Shown: positions 54,822 to 63,188 of the stretch, piece by piece
Position numbering within the stretch: the first letter of the stretch is position 1
Layout of the letters: each line of letters starts with the position of its first letter
From: Palsa-504 sp963835775
GTDB taxonomy: Bacteria; Actinomycetota; Actinomycetes; Streptosporangiales; Streptosporangiaceae
Direction of reading: 5' to 3'
NCBI GenBank assembly: GCA_963835775.1
Contig: CAWIHB010000007.1
Coordinates: 392,836-456,835 of the forward strand
DNA length: 64,000 nucleotides
Notes under the pieces: model-generated
What the model was told of the DNA's origin: nothing
The model's database searches: none
What the model saw: only the letters and a program-made list of their open reading frames with translations
Translations under genes and position numbers: made by a program

Positions 54822-56192
54822 GGGACTGTAAATTTAACGGTGTAACCCCCGAGACGGAGGAGACACCAAATGACTGACGTGACAGAGAACGCGGGGCAGG
54901 CTGGGGCAGTGCTGTCGGCCGCGGATGAGCAGCTGCTGCGGGGGCTGACCGAGCGGGCCCGCACCGGCGGGCTGAAGCTGACCGGCGAGGGCGGCCTGCT
55001 GGGCACGCTGACCAAGATGGTCATCGAGGGTGCCCTGGAAGGCGAGCTGGATGGCCACCTCGGCTACGGCAAGCACGACCCGGAGGGCCGTGACGGCGGT
55101 AATTCCCGCAATGGCCACCGGGCCAAGACGGTGATTACCGATACCGGGCCGGTGGAGATTTCCGTGCCGCGGGACCGGGATTCCAGCTTCGAGCCGAAAA
55201 TCGTCGCCAAACGGCAGCGGCGGCTGTCCGGAGTCGATGATATGGTCATTTCCCTGTCCGCGAAAGGGCTGACCCACGGCGAGATCAGCGCGCACCTGGC
55301 CGAGGTCTACGGCGCCGAGGTCTCCAAGCAGACGATCACGGCCATTACCGACCGGGTGATGGACGGCCTGGCGGACTGGCAGAGCCGGCCATTGGATTCC
55401 GTTTACGCGGTGATCTTCATCGACGCGATTAACGTGAAGATCCGCGAGGGCCAGGTCGCCAACCGGCCCATCTACCTCGCCCTGGGCGTCACGGTGGACG
55501 GCGAGCGCGACGTGCTGGGCCTGTGGGCCGGGGAGCACGGCGACGGCGAGGGAGCCAAGTACTGGCTGCGGGTCTGCTCGGAGATCAAGAACCGCGGCAC
55601 CAGGGACGTGCTGATGGTGGTCTGCGACGGGCTGAAAGGGCTGCCGGACTCAGTCAATGCCGTGTGGGAGAAGACCATCGTGCAAACATGTATTGTCCAT
55701 CTCCTGCGGAATTCATTCAAGTACGCCTCGAAGAGGGACTGGGCGCAGATCGCGAAAGACCTCAAGCCGGTGTACACCGCCGCGTCCGAATCTGAGGCGC
55801 TGGACCGGTTCGCCGAATTCAGCGGGAAATGGGAGAAGCGCTATCCCGCTATTATACGGCTGTGGGAGAACGCGTGGGCGGAATTCGTGCCGTTCCTGCG
55901 TTTCGACCGGGAAATAAGGACCGTGATCTGCACGACGAACGCGATCGAGTCGATTAATGCCAGACTGCGCCGCGCGGTGAACGCCCGCGGCCACTTCCCG
56001 ACCGAGCAGGCCGCCCTGAAGTGCCTGTACCTGGCGATCATGAGCCTGGACCCCACCGGCCGCGGCCGCCAGCGCTGGACCAACCGGTGGAAGGCCGCCC
56101 TGAACGCCTTCGACATCACCTTTGACGGCCGCCTGAGCGCGGGACGCAAGTAACAACAGAGGAAGAAGTTACACCGTTAACTTGACAGACCC
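54822..56192. mobile_element. IS256-family insertion sequence, copy B (transposase on plus)
   Basis: 1371 bp with inverted ends gggactgtaaatttaacgg and gggtctgtcaagttaacgg. A perfect 8-bp target duplication gttctgtc flanks it (54814-54821 and 56193-56200). The orientation is opposite to copy A although the target position within the host unit is the same. Confidence 0.93.
54870..56153 (+). CDS. IS256-family (Mutator-type) transposase, copy B
   Basis: 427 residues, the same translation as copy A, with all three DDE residues. A cggagga SD precedes the ATG at 54870. Confidence 0.95.
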   Translation: MTDVTENAGQAGAVLSAADEQLLRGLTERARTGGLKLTGEGGLLGTLTKMVIEGALEGELDGHLGYGKHDPEGRDGGNSRNGHRAKTVITDTGPVEISVPRDRDSSFEPKIVAKRQRRLSGVDDMVISLSAKGLTHGEISAHLAEVYGAEVSKQTITAITDRVMDGLADWQSRPLDSVYAVIFIDAINVKIREGQVANRPIYLALGVTVDGERDVLGLWAGEHGDGEGAKYWLRVCSEIKNRGTRDVLMVVCDGLKGLPDSVNAVWEKTIVQTCIVHLLRNSFKYASKRDWAQIAKDLKPVYTAASESEALDRFAEFSGKWEKRYPAIIRLWENAWAEFVPFLRFDREIRTVICTTNAIESINARLRRAVNARGHFPTEQAALKCLYLAIMSLDPTGRGRQRWTNRWKAALNAFDITFDGRLSAGRK

Positions 56193-56426
56193 GTTCTGTC
56201 GTTAGCCCCCCATGGGTTATCGACAGAACTGCCGGTGTCGCACCGACAGAACTGTGGCGGTGGCCTGTCTTTGAGTATGGCGCGGGGGTCTGACACTGGC
56301 GCTGGTCGCCGTGTGGCCCGGTTTAAGGCGCTGGTGGCCTGGCTTGCGGGGCTTATGGCGGTCTGGGGCGTGCCTGTCTGGCCGGGGCAGGGCTGATTGG
56401 TGGTGGCGCTGGGGGCTGTGCGCCTG

Positions 56427-58067
56427 TTACCCGTCTGGGTGGTAGTCGCGCAGGCTGGTCCGGCGCCGCCGTGCCCGCTGGGTGATGCGGGCCTTGTCGC
56501 GGGCGGTCAGGGCCCGCCAGGCGCGGATCTTGCGGATGTTGGCGGCCATCAGCAGCAGGGCGGTGAACAGGGACTGGGCGGCGATGCCGCGGACGCGGCG
56601 CCGTGCGGGCTGGGCGAGGGCTTCGTGGGCGGGGTCTTTGGCGTAGCCGTTGAGGCCCTCGATGGTGTTGCGCAAGGTGGCGTAGCGGGCGTGCCAGGCC
56701 GGTGAGCCGTAGGGCAGGTCCTGGCGGTAGCGGGCGCCGATGTCGGGGGCGATGGTGATCGCGGTCTGGCGGCAGAGCCTGGGCGGCTGCGGCGGGGGCT
56801 GGAGCACTTTGGCGCGCCCGTTGCGCGGCGACAGGGAGGCTTCGCGCAGCGGGCACATCAGCCCGGGATGGGTGCAGGCCGCGGGGCAGGACAGGCGCTG
56901 GTATCCGTCGGCGTCGGGGCCGTCTTTGCGCTTGAGCTGGTAGACGGCGCGGGCGGTGATCTGCTGGCCGTACAGCTCGCGGGTGATGGCGTGGCCGCGC
57001 AGCCCGGTGGTGGCGGTGATGAGCGGCCCGGGCAGGGCGGGGCAGTACCAGGTTCCCTCGACGAGGATGGCGCCGCCGGTATTGGCCTGGATGCCGAGCT
57101 GGTCGTCGCGGTAGTCCATGACCGGCTGGTAGCCCAGGGCCCGGGCCGGGAGGTGGAAGCGGCCGGGGAGCGCCTGGGTGCAGGCGCGGTCGTAGCCGAG
57201 CCAGCCGGGCTTGTGGCCGCGGGCGGCGGCGGAGGCCAGGACCCGGGTGCCGGTGCCGCCGGGGTCTTCGCCGGGCCGGGTCATGGCCAGGCCGATCGCG
57301 AGGTTCGGGCAGGCGGGCTCGGCGCGAGGCGGCCGGGCGGTGGTGGCGATGGTGGCTTCCAGCGCCCAGGCGAGTTTGCGCAGCGGCTTGCCTTTGTCGT
57401 CTTCGCGCTCGCGGTGATCGCCTTCCCGGACGTACCATCCGCCGTCGGGGTCGCTGGCGCACAGCCCGGAGCGCCGGGACGGGCCGCGGGAGAACAGCGG
57501 CACCGGGGTGGCATCCAGGGCGGTGCCGCCGCCGGAGGCGGCGCGCTCGTCCTGGGTGAGGACCGAGACGCTGGCTTCCAGCAGCGCGTTGACCAGCGCC
57601 TCGAGCCGGCCACGGGCCGCTTCGGCCTGGTCCGGGGTCATGGGCTTGGTGCGGGCCTTGAGCTCGTCTTCGGTCAGCCGCCGGTTTTTCGGCAGCGGTG
57701 AGGGGTCCGCGGTGGACACGATGGCGTGGAAGCAGTACCGGACCCGGCGGCAGGCGGCCAGGAAGGCCCGCTCGGTGGCGGCGGTGCCCGGCACGCCGAG
57801 CAGCCGGCGGGAGGCGGGCGGCAGCTGGCCGAACAGCAGCCTGGTGACCTCGGTCAGGAACAGCGGCCGGTCCTCCAGCGCCAGGCACAGCAGCGCGGCC
57901 AGCACGGCGCGCGCCGGCAGCGGCCGGGGCCGGCCGGTGCGGTGGGCCAGCGCGGCCTCGATGACCGGGGCCTGCCCGCTGCGGTCGATGAGCCCGGCGG
58001 CGAACGCCACGGCCTGCTCGCCGGGGGCGCGGCCGGCCGCGGGGATCTCCAGCCCGCCGCCGTTCAT
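56427..58067 (-). CDS. DDE-type transposase of the mobile unit (copy 3)
   Basis: 546 residues, homologous along its whole length to copies 1 and 2, with the same candidate triad (ALDATPVPLFSRG, GYDRACTQALPGR, NTIEGLNGYAKDP). The ATG at 58067 shares one base with the recombinase stop (TGATG). Divergence is concentrated in the N-terminal 220 residues. Confidence 0.75.
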   Translation of the reverse strand: MNGGGLEIPAAGRAPGEQAVAFAAGLIDRSGQAPVIEAALAHRTGRPRPLPARAVLAALLCLALEDRPLFLTEVTRLLFGQLPPASRRLLGVPGTAATERAFLAACRRVRYCFHAIVSTADPSPLPKNRRLTEDELKARTKPMTPDQAEAARGRLEALVNALLEASVSVLTQDERAASGGGTALDATPVPLFSRGPSRRSGLCASDPDGGWYVREGDHREREDDKGKPLRKLAWALEATIATTARPPRAEPACPNLAIGLAMTRPGEDPGGTGTRVLASAAARGHKPGWLGYDRACTQALPGRFHLPARALGYQPVMDYRDDQLGIQANTGGAILVEGTWYCPALPGPLITATTGLRGHAITRELYGQQITARAVYQLKRKDGPDADGYQRLSCPAACTHPGLMCPLREASLSPRNGRAKVLQPPPQPPRLCRQTAITIAPDIGARYRQDLPYGSPAWHARYATLRNTIEGLNGYAKDPAHEALAQPARRRVRGIAAQSLFTALLLMAANIRKIRAWRALTARDKARITQRARRRRTSLRDYHPDG

Positions 58068-58912
58068 CAGCGCGCCTGCCGGCGTCTGTCCCAGGCCCGC
58101 AGCGCGGCCTTGGGCGGGGCGCCGCCGGCGTGGCGTACCCAGCGGGCCAGCGACTCGGCCTGGCAGATCCCGGTGACCGCCAGCAGCTCAGCTACCGGGG
58201 TGCCCGCGGCCAGGTGGCCGCAGATGAAGCTGGACCGGCACCGGCCCAGGCTCAGCCGGGGCGCCGCCGGGTCAGCGGTCAGGGTGCGGGCGAAGTTCGT
58301 GACGAAGTTCTTGTAACCCCGGTCCGCCGGGCCGGGCCGGAACAGGTGACCGCCTCCCGCGCTAGCGGCCAGCGCGGCCGCCCGCCCGGCATAAGCCGGG
58401 GTGACCGGCACCACCCGCCCGGCCGGCCCGCCGACGCGGACCGTCACCCGGCGGCCGCGGCGGATCACGTCGCTGCCGCGCAGCGCCGCCAGCTCGCCGG
58501 GCCGCAGCCCGGCACCGATGCCGAACACCACCACGGCCAGCGCCGAGGCCCGTCTCGCCGGATCGCGCTGGGCAGCCGCGATGGCGGCCAGCTCGGCGCG
58601 TTCGGCCGGCGAGTACGGCGCCGGCGCCCTGGCGCCCGCGAACGGCGTCGCCCGCTGCCCCGGCTCGCCGTGCACCGGCCTGGCGAGCCGGTACAGCGCC
58701 GACCGGTAAGTGCCCCGGGTCGAGCACGCCCGGCCCGGCAGGCCGGCCACGCAGAACGCCTCGATCACGTCATAATCCAGCAGGAACTCCCGGCCGGGCG
58801 GGATCCCCCGCGTCACGGCGAACCGGGACAGCCCCCGCGCCGCCGTGACGGCCACCGCCTGCTGCCGCGGGCCCGTCGCACAGCCACCCTGCGCCAGTGC
58901 CAGCTCGCCCAT
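58067..58912 (-). CDS. Tyrosine-recombinase-like protein of the mobile unit (copy 3)
   Basis: 281 residues. Core motifs are conserved with copies 1 and 2 (GAGLRPGELAALRGSDV, then LSLGRCRSSFICGHLAAG and ESLARWVRHAGG). The terminal tyrosine position is tryptophan (LARWVRH) and the N-terminus is unrelated to that of copies 1 and 2. Catalytic competence as a tyrosine recombinase is therefore doubtful for this copy. Confidence 0.6.
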   Translation of the reverse strand: MGELALAQGGCATGPRQQAVAVTAARGLSRFAVTRGIPPGREFLLDYDVIEAFCVAGLPGRACSTRGTYRSALYRLARPVHGEPGQRATPFAGARAPAPYSPAERAELAAIAAAQRDPARRASALAVVVFGIGAGLRPGELAALRGSDVIRRGRRVTVRVGGPAGRVVPVTPAYAGRAAALAASAGGGHLFRPGPADRGYKNFVTNFARTLTADPAAPRLSLGRCRSSFICGHLAAGTPVAELLAVTGICQAESLARWVRHAGGAPPKAALRAWDRRRQAR

Positions 58913-59052
58913 CGCTGCCCTCCCGCCGCAGCATCACCAGGGATCTCTTCTCTTGCAACGTATACCTTCAAAGGGCCTGGCCACGGCAGACACGCCGGCC
59001 CCGCAGTAGCCGCACCCGGCGGATCTGCGGGATCCTGGTCAATGGAGAAGCG

Positions 59053-59487
59053 ATGCCACCAGACCCCAGCGCCGACCAGGCAAGGACAGCGATCCAGGCG
59101 GCCCTCGGCCAGATCGGCTTCACCTTGCCCGGCACCATCACCATCCGCCACGCCCGGTGCGGAAAACCCCGCTGCGCCTGCGCGGCCGACCCGCCATCCC
59201 TGCACGGCCCCTACATCCAGTGGACCCGCACCGTCCACGGCAAAACCGTCACCCGGCTGCTCACCCCCGCCCAGTACCAGGCCTACGCACCCTGGTTCGC
59301 CAACACCCGCCGGCTCCGGGAACTGGCCGCCGAACTGGAAGCCCTGTCCCTGGCCGAAATGGCCAGGGCCGAAGGCTGGGCCAAGATCACCCCCGGCACC
59401 CCGGCACCGCCCCGCACCCGCCCCGTCCGCGGCCCGAACCCCAACTACCCCAAACCACCCAAAACGCCGGGAGATCAGCCCGCTTAA
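59053..59487 (+). CDS. DUF6788-like small protein of the mobile unit (copy 3)
   Basis: 144 residues from the ATG at 59053 with a ggagaag SD. The TLPGTITIRHARCGKPRC followed by ACAADPPSLHGPYIQW is the clearest DUF6788 match of the three copies. It is longer at the C-terminus, with a Pro-rich tail. Upstream open frame is not homologous and is excluded. Confidence 0.75.
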   Translation: MPPDPSADQARTAIQAALGQIGFTLPGTITIRHARCGKPRCACAADPPSLHGPYIQWTRTVHGKTVTRLLTPAQYQAYAPWFANTRRLRELAAELEALSLAEMARAEGWAKITPGTPAPPRTRPVRGPNPNYPKPPKTPGDQPA

Positions 59488-59553
59488 CCCGGGAACAGCC
59501 CCCCGCCGGATACCTGTAACCACAGGTCACCAGGGTTCTGTCGTTGGCCCCCC

Positions 59554-59650
59554 ATGGGTTATCGACAGAACTGCCGGTCTGATACCGACAGAACTGGTTC
59601 GGTGGCCGTTTCTGATTATGCCGTGGGGTCTGACATTGGCTCTGGTCACC
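59554..59650. repeat. Fourth, solo left end of the mobile unit
   Basis: atgggttatcgacagaact, a second ccgacagaact after 23 bp, and then a further 70 bp resemble the non-coding left ends of units 1-3 (a ggtggcc ... ggggtctgac ... ctggtc pattern). No transposase follows. It is either the scar of a lost fourth unit or the far attachment site of the array. Confidence 0.75.
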
Positions 59651-59654
59651 GTGC

Positions 59655-59854
59655 GGGGCCTGTTACCGGGTTCCGGCAGCCAGGCCGCGCAGCATCACGC
59701 CCAGCGGCAGGCCGCCTTGCAGATCATCACCGCCGCCGAAGCTGCCGGGCACGCCCGCGTCGCCGAGATGAACAGGCAGGTCGCCGCCAACCTGGACAAG
59801 ATCATCACCGCCCTTGACGCCGGCGGGAAGGAGGCAGCCGCCGATGCGTCCTGA
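59655..59854 (+). pseudogene. C-terminal remnant of a TnpB-type tyrosine recombinase
   Basis: The reading frame ends AALQIITAAEAAGHARVAEM then NRQVAANLDKIITALDAG and a stop at 59854, which matches the tail of Tn554-like TnpB recombinases of actinomycetes. The catalytic domain is gone, replaced upstream by the mobile-unit left end. Its stop overlaps the start of a TnpC-like gene, as in intact TnpABC operons. Confidence 0.55.
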
Positions 59855-60258
59855 CCCGGCAGCTCACCTCGCCGAAGCGGCAGCCCGGCGCCACGAGCTG
59901 ACGCGCGCCAAGGCCATCCAGGCCCTGCGCGAGCTCGACCGGGCCGACACCCCCGTGACGTTCGCCACCTTCGCGCAGGCAGCCCGGGATCTCCCGGTTC
60001 TGGCTGTATGCCCAGGCCGACATCCGCGGCCAGATCCAGCGGCTGCGCGCGGCAACCGCGGGAACCGCCGGGCCTGCGGCGATCCCGGCCGGCCAGCGGG
60101 CATCCGATGCCTCGCTGCGCGCCCGGCTGGCCGCCGTCGAGCGCAACCGCCAGCTCGCGGACGACAACGCCCGGCTGCGGCGGCAGCTCGCCCGCGCTCT
60201 TGGCGACCAGCGCTCTGCCGCGCGGACCTTACGGCCCCGGCGAGACGGCTCACGATAA
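59844..60258 (+). pseudogene. TnpC-like (DUF6262) transposition protein, frameshifted
   Basis: The start MRPDPAAHLAEAAARRHELT then RAKAIQALRELDRADTPVTF is typical of DUF6262/TnpC partners of Tn554-like recombinases. Near 59984 one extra C breaks the frame. Ignoring it gives SRFWLYAQADIRGQIQRLRA and a coiled-coil end (RNRQLADDNARLRRQLARAL), ending at 60258 inside the large palindrome. TnpC proteins help TnpA/TnpB orientation-specific insertion. Confidence 0.65.
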
Positions 60259-60294
60259 CCCTTTGGGGTTATAACCCCAAAGGGTTATCGTGAG
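60249..60294. repeat. Perfect 46-bp palindrome
   Basis: Two 23-bp arms meet without a spacer at 60271/60272; the left arm begins ctcacgataaccctttgggg. Every base pairs. It contains the tnpC-like stop codon and lies 27 bp before the Clp-N gene. It could be two transposon ends joined head to head, a bidirectional terminator or an operator. Confidence 0.95.
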
Positions 60295-60321
60295 GGTGAT
60301 CGTTCTGACGAGGGAGGCCCG

Positions 60322-61157
60322 ATGCCGAAGATCAACGTCTACCTGCCCGATGACCTGGCCGCGGCGGTGCGCGCGGCGGGCCTGCCGGTATCGCCGATCT
60401 GCCAGCAGGCGCTGGCGGAGGCCCTGCGGATGATGGAGGCGGCGCGGGCGGCGATCGAGGTCATCCGCGATCCGGGCTTCGACCCGGGCAGGCACCCCCG
60501 GATCAGCGCGCGCGTCGCGGCGCGGATGACGTCCCGGCTGCACGAGGCCCTGCGGCTCGCCCGCGCGGCGGCCGGGCCTGGCGAATACGTGGAGACCAGG
60601 CACCTGCTGGCCGGCGTGCTGGATGAGGAGGGCAACCTGGGGGCGCGGCTGCTTGAGGCGATGGAGGTGGACCTGGCCGCGCTGCGGGCCGCGGCCGCGC
60701 GGGCCGGTTCCGGCGAGCCGGCCCCGGGACGGCAGACCAGCAGGACGTGCGGGCGCGGGCGATCGAAGAAGCGGTGAAGGCCATCGCTCAGGACAGGCGG
60801 GCGCGGGCGGGCGGGGAAGACAGCACGGACCGTGCCGGGACGCCGGTCTGGGACGGGCTGACGCTGCCTGCCCGGCTGGCGGTCGCGGCGGCCCTGGAGG
60901 CCGCCCTTGACCTCGGCCATAACTACATCGGCTGCGAGCACCTGCTGCTCGGCCTCGCCAGCCAGGACGACAGCGACACGGCCGGGCTGCTGCGCCGCGC
61001 CGGGGCCGATCCGGCCAGCCTGCGGCGGGCGATCACCACCGCAGGAGCCGGATACGGCCACGCCCGGCAGGCCGCCCCGACCATGGCCGCCCGCCTGGAG
61101 GAGATCGTCAGCCGCCTGGAGGACATCGAGGGACGGCTCGCGGCCGGGGGACTATGA
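60322..61157 (+). pseudogene. Clp N-terminal-repeat protein, frameshifted
   Basis: The first frame (60322-60777) begins MPKINVYLPDDLAAAVRAAG then PVSPICQQALAEAL and contains a Clp-N repeat (ETRHLLAGVLDEEGNLGARL). A second frame resumes near 60735 as ADQQDVRARAIEEAVKAIA and carries the second repeat (LDLGHNYIGCEHLLLGLASQ), ending at 61157. Together they match the two-repeat ClpR/ClpC-N-like proteins of streptomycetes, which lack ATPase domains and may act as adaptors. A one-base loss (836 bp total) explains the split. Confidence 0.7.
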
Positions 61158-61474
61158 CCGGCACCGCCAGGCCGGCGTATTCCACCAGCGACGCCGAATA
61201 CGCCAGCCACGCGGCCCGCCTCCAGATCCGCCCGCACGACGGCTATCCCCTCATCCGGTCCGGCCGGACCAGCGCCGGCACCCGCTGCAACCCGCCGAAG
61301 GCAGGCACCGCGTTCTGCGCACTACAACCGCCATCGCCCGCACTGGGCCGAGACCTCCGGTCACCAGACTGCGACGACATCACCACGGCCACGACCACCG
61401 ACCTGACGACGGCGAGAATACGGCACCGGAGGGTCCTCGGCGGGCTGATCCACGAGTACGAACGGGCAGCATGA
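61154..61474 (+). CDS. Small hypothetical protein, possibly a transposase-tail remnant
   Basis: 106 residues, starting in an ATGA overlap with the Clp-N gene. Only the last 17 residues (RHRRVLGGLIHEYERAA) look familiar; they resemble the C-terminal tails of actinomycete integrase-core transposases (RxxVLGGLINEYxxAA). The rest, rich in Arg/Thr/Pro, is not recognised. It may be a chance frame fused to such a tail. Confidence 0.3.
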   Translation: MTGTARPAYSTSDAEYASHAARLQIRPHDGYPLIRSGRTSAGTRCNPPKAGTAFCALQPPSPALGRDLRSPDCDDITTATTTDLTTARIRHRRVLGGLIHEYERAA

Positions 61475-61586
61475 CCGCCGCCAGCCCAGCTACGACGTTG
61501 CAGGTCAGCCCGAGCGCGTCCAGATGCTCTGGCGGGCACTGCTGACCGCGAACTTGCCTTCTGTCGCGCTGCCCCGGGAATCTCGC

Positions 61587-61742
61587 TTATGACGATCTGC
61601 CGCGACGCCGGGGCAGGTCCAGCTCGGCCAGCCAGCCGCGGCCGGACCGGTCCAAGTAGCTCGCGGACCGGTCATAGCCGTGGTCGGCAGCGACCGCGTG
61701 GATCCGGTTCCGCATCTGGCTACGGCCAGCGTGGCCGCCGTG
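61587..61742 (-). pseudogene. IS110-family transposase fragment
   Basis: The minus strand reads MRNRIHAVAADHGYDRSASY then LDRSGRGWLAELDLP, matching the central region after the DEDD domain of IS110 transposases (RNRIHALLA...G..WL..LDLP). Both ends are missing, so it is a relic. No other gene was seen in 61475-61875. Confidence 0.6.
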
Positions 61743-61875
61743 CCTCGTGGACGTCATCGCTTGATCGGGTGCCGCAGGTGAGTGATGCCATCCGGTGCCG
61801 CGATGACAGCCGCGTGGTCCAGTTCTAGCGGCTCGCTGCCGGGATGCTCGATGAGAGCCGCTGTAGGCTGCCGCC

Positions 61876-62709
61876 ATGAGCACGCGCGAGGATTACCCAG
61901 CCGGGGTGCCGTGCTGGGTCGACACCAGCCAGCCCGACCCCGCCGACGCCGCCCGGTTCTACTCCGGGCTCTTCGGGTGGCAGACCGAGGACGCGATGCC
62001 CCCCGACGCGGGAGCTCACTACTACATGGCCCGCATCGACGGCCGGGACGTAGCCGCGATCTCCTCGCAGCCCCCCGGCGCACCGCCGCAGGCCATGTGG
62101 AACACCTACATCCGCGTCGAGTCCGCTGACGACGCCGCAGCCCGGGTGCGCGAGGCGGGCGGGCGGGTGCTCTCCGAGCCCTTCGACGTGTTTGACGCGG
62201 GGCGGATGGGCGTGTTCGCCGATCCCGAGGGCGCGGTCTTTTGCGTGTGGCAGCCCGGATCGCACCGCGGCTCGGCGGCGGTCAACGAGCATGGCGCGGT
62301 GAACTTCAACAACCTGCACACCAACGATGTCGAGGCCGCACGGGCCTTCTACGGCGCCGTGTTCGGCTGGACGACAATCGACGCCGGCTCGCCGATGTGG
62401 GCTCTGCCGGGCTACGGCGACCATCTCGAGGAGCTCAGCCCTGGCTTGCGCGCGGGGATGAAGCAGATGGGCGCGCCCGAGGGCTTCGAGAACGTCGTGG
62501 CGACGATCTTGCCCCGCGAGGGTGGCCCAGCGCGCTGGAGCGTGACCTTCGCCGTCGACAACGTGGACGCGATCGCTGCGCGAGCGCGCGAGCTCGGAGG
62601 CTCGGTGCTCGCCGAGCCGCAGAATGCGCCGTGGGTGCGATTCGCCGTCCTTGCCGATCCGGCTGGCGCGTCCTTCACCGCCAGCCAGTTCGTGGCGGAG
62701 AACCGCTAG
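61876..62709 (+). CDS. Two-domain VOC (glyoxalase/bleomycin-resistance-like) protein
   Basis: 277 residues with two tandem VOC modules: PCWVDTSQPDPADAARFYSG then LFGWQTED (residues 10-125), and VNFNNLHTNDVEAARAFYGA then VFGWTTID (residues 140-270). The first module has a D rather than H at the usual first metal position, and the second has NNLHTND. These proteins are common in actinomycetes with roles in small-molecule binding or ring cleavage; the ligand is not predictable. The terminal segment ASFTASQFV is typical of the group. Confidence 0.85.
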   Translation: MSTREDYPAGVPCWVDTSQPDPADAARFYSGLFGWQTEDAMPPDAGAHYYMARIDGRDVAAISSQPPGAPPQAMWNTYIRVESADDAAARVREAGGRVLSEPFDVFDAGRMGVFADPEGAVFCVWQPGSHRGSAAVNEHGAVNFNNLHTNDVEAARAFYGAVFGWTTIDAGSPMWALPGYGDHLEELSPGLRAGMKQMGAPEGFENVVATILPREGGPARWSVTFAVDNVDAIAARARELGGSVLAEPQNAPWVRFAVLADPAGASFTASQFVAENR

Positions 62710-63188
62710 ATGATCCGCTTTCGGGATCGCCGCTAGGTGCTGCGCATCCTAGGTTGCTTCCTGTCGTCCGATGGCTGCGACATCCGCGGCCAACATCGCC
62801 GAGGCCCTGGTCATCATCCCGCCGGGTTCCATCAGGTGGGCTCGCCGATCGATCAGTAGCCTCTGGCACCTGCAGGTTCGTTCACGGGTAATCCGGCCCG
62901 GCGCCACCCAGGCCGCCGGGCCGGAAGCCGTATCCGCCGGGCCGGCGGCCCAGTTCTGCGCACGAGACTCCTTGGGATCGGGCGCGAATCCTGAAACGTG
63001 CCGACGCACCAGAACAGCCACTACAGCTACGACAAGATCGCCGACCATAGCGGCGGCGATGTGCGCGGCTTGTGCTGGCGATTGGGTTACACCGGTGCGA
63101 CCGTGATCGGCGAAGTTCGGCATGCGGACGGGTTGGCTGCCCGGCCGCAGCCTGCCGCCGGGCAGGGCCGGCGGGTACCTTCGGCGCT
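62710..63188. other. Intergenic region, no supported gene
   Basis: 479 bp between the VOC and SDR genes. A minus-strand frame of 124 codons (62749-63123) exists but has no recognisable motif, a start without SD and frame-typical composition, so it is not called. The stretch 63000-63070 is relatively AT-rich and may hold the SDR promoter. Confidence 0.5.

Larger units (their letters stand above)
56211..59553. mobile_element. Three-gene mobile unit, copy 3 (diverged)
   Basis: Same architecture and gene order as copies 1 and 2, but the proteins differ at many positions. The left end is catgggttatcgacagaact with a second ccgacagaact 23 bp on, and the right end is cagggttctgtcgttggcccccc, uninterrupted by an IS. 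It therefore shows the native junction to the next left end. 56211-56426 is non-coding left end. Confidence 0.82.

Noticed and set aside
62749..63123. Minus-strand 124-codon frame between the VOC and SDR genes
   Set aside because: No SD, no recognisable motif and typical antisense composition.
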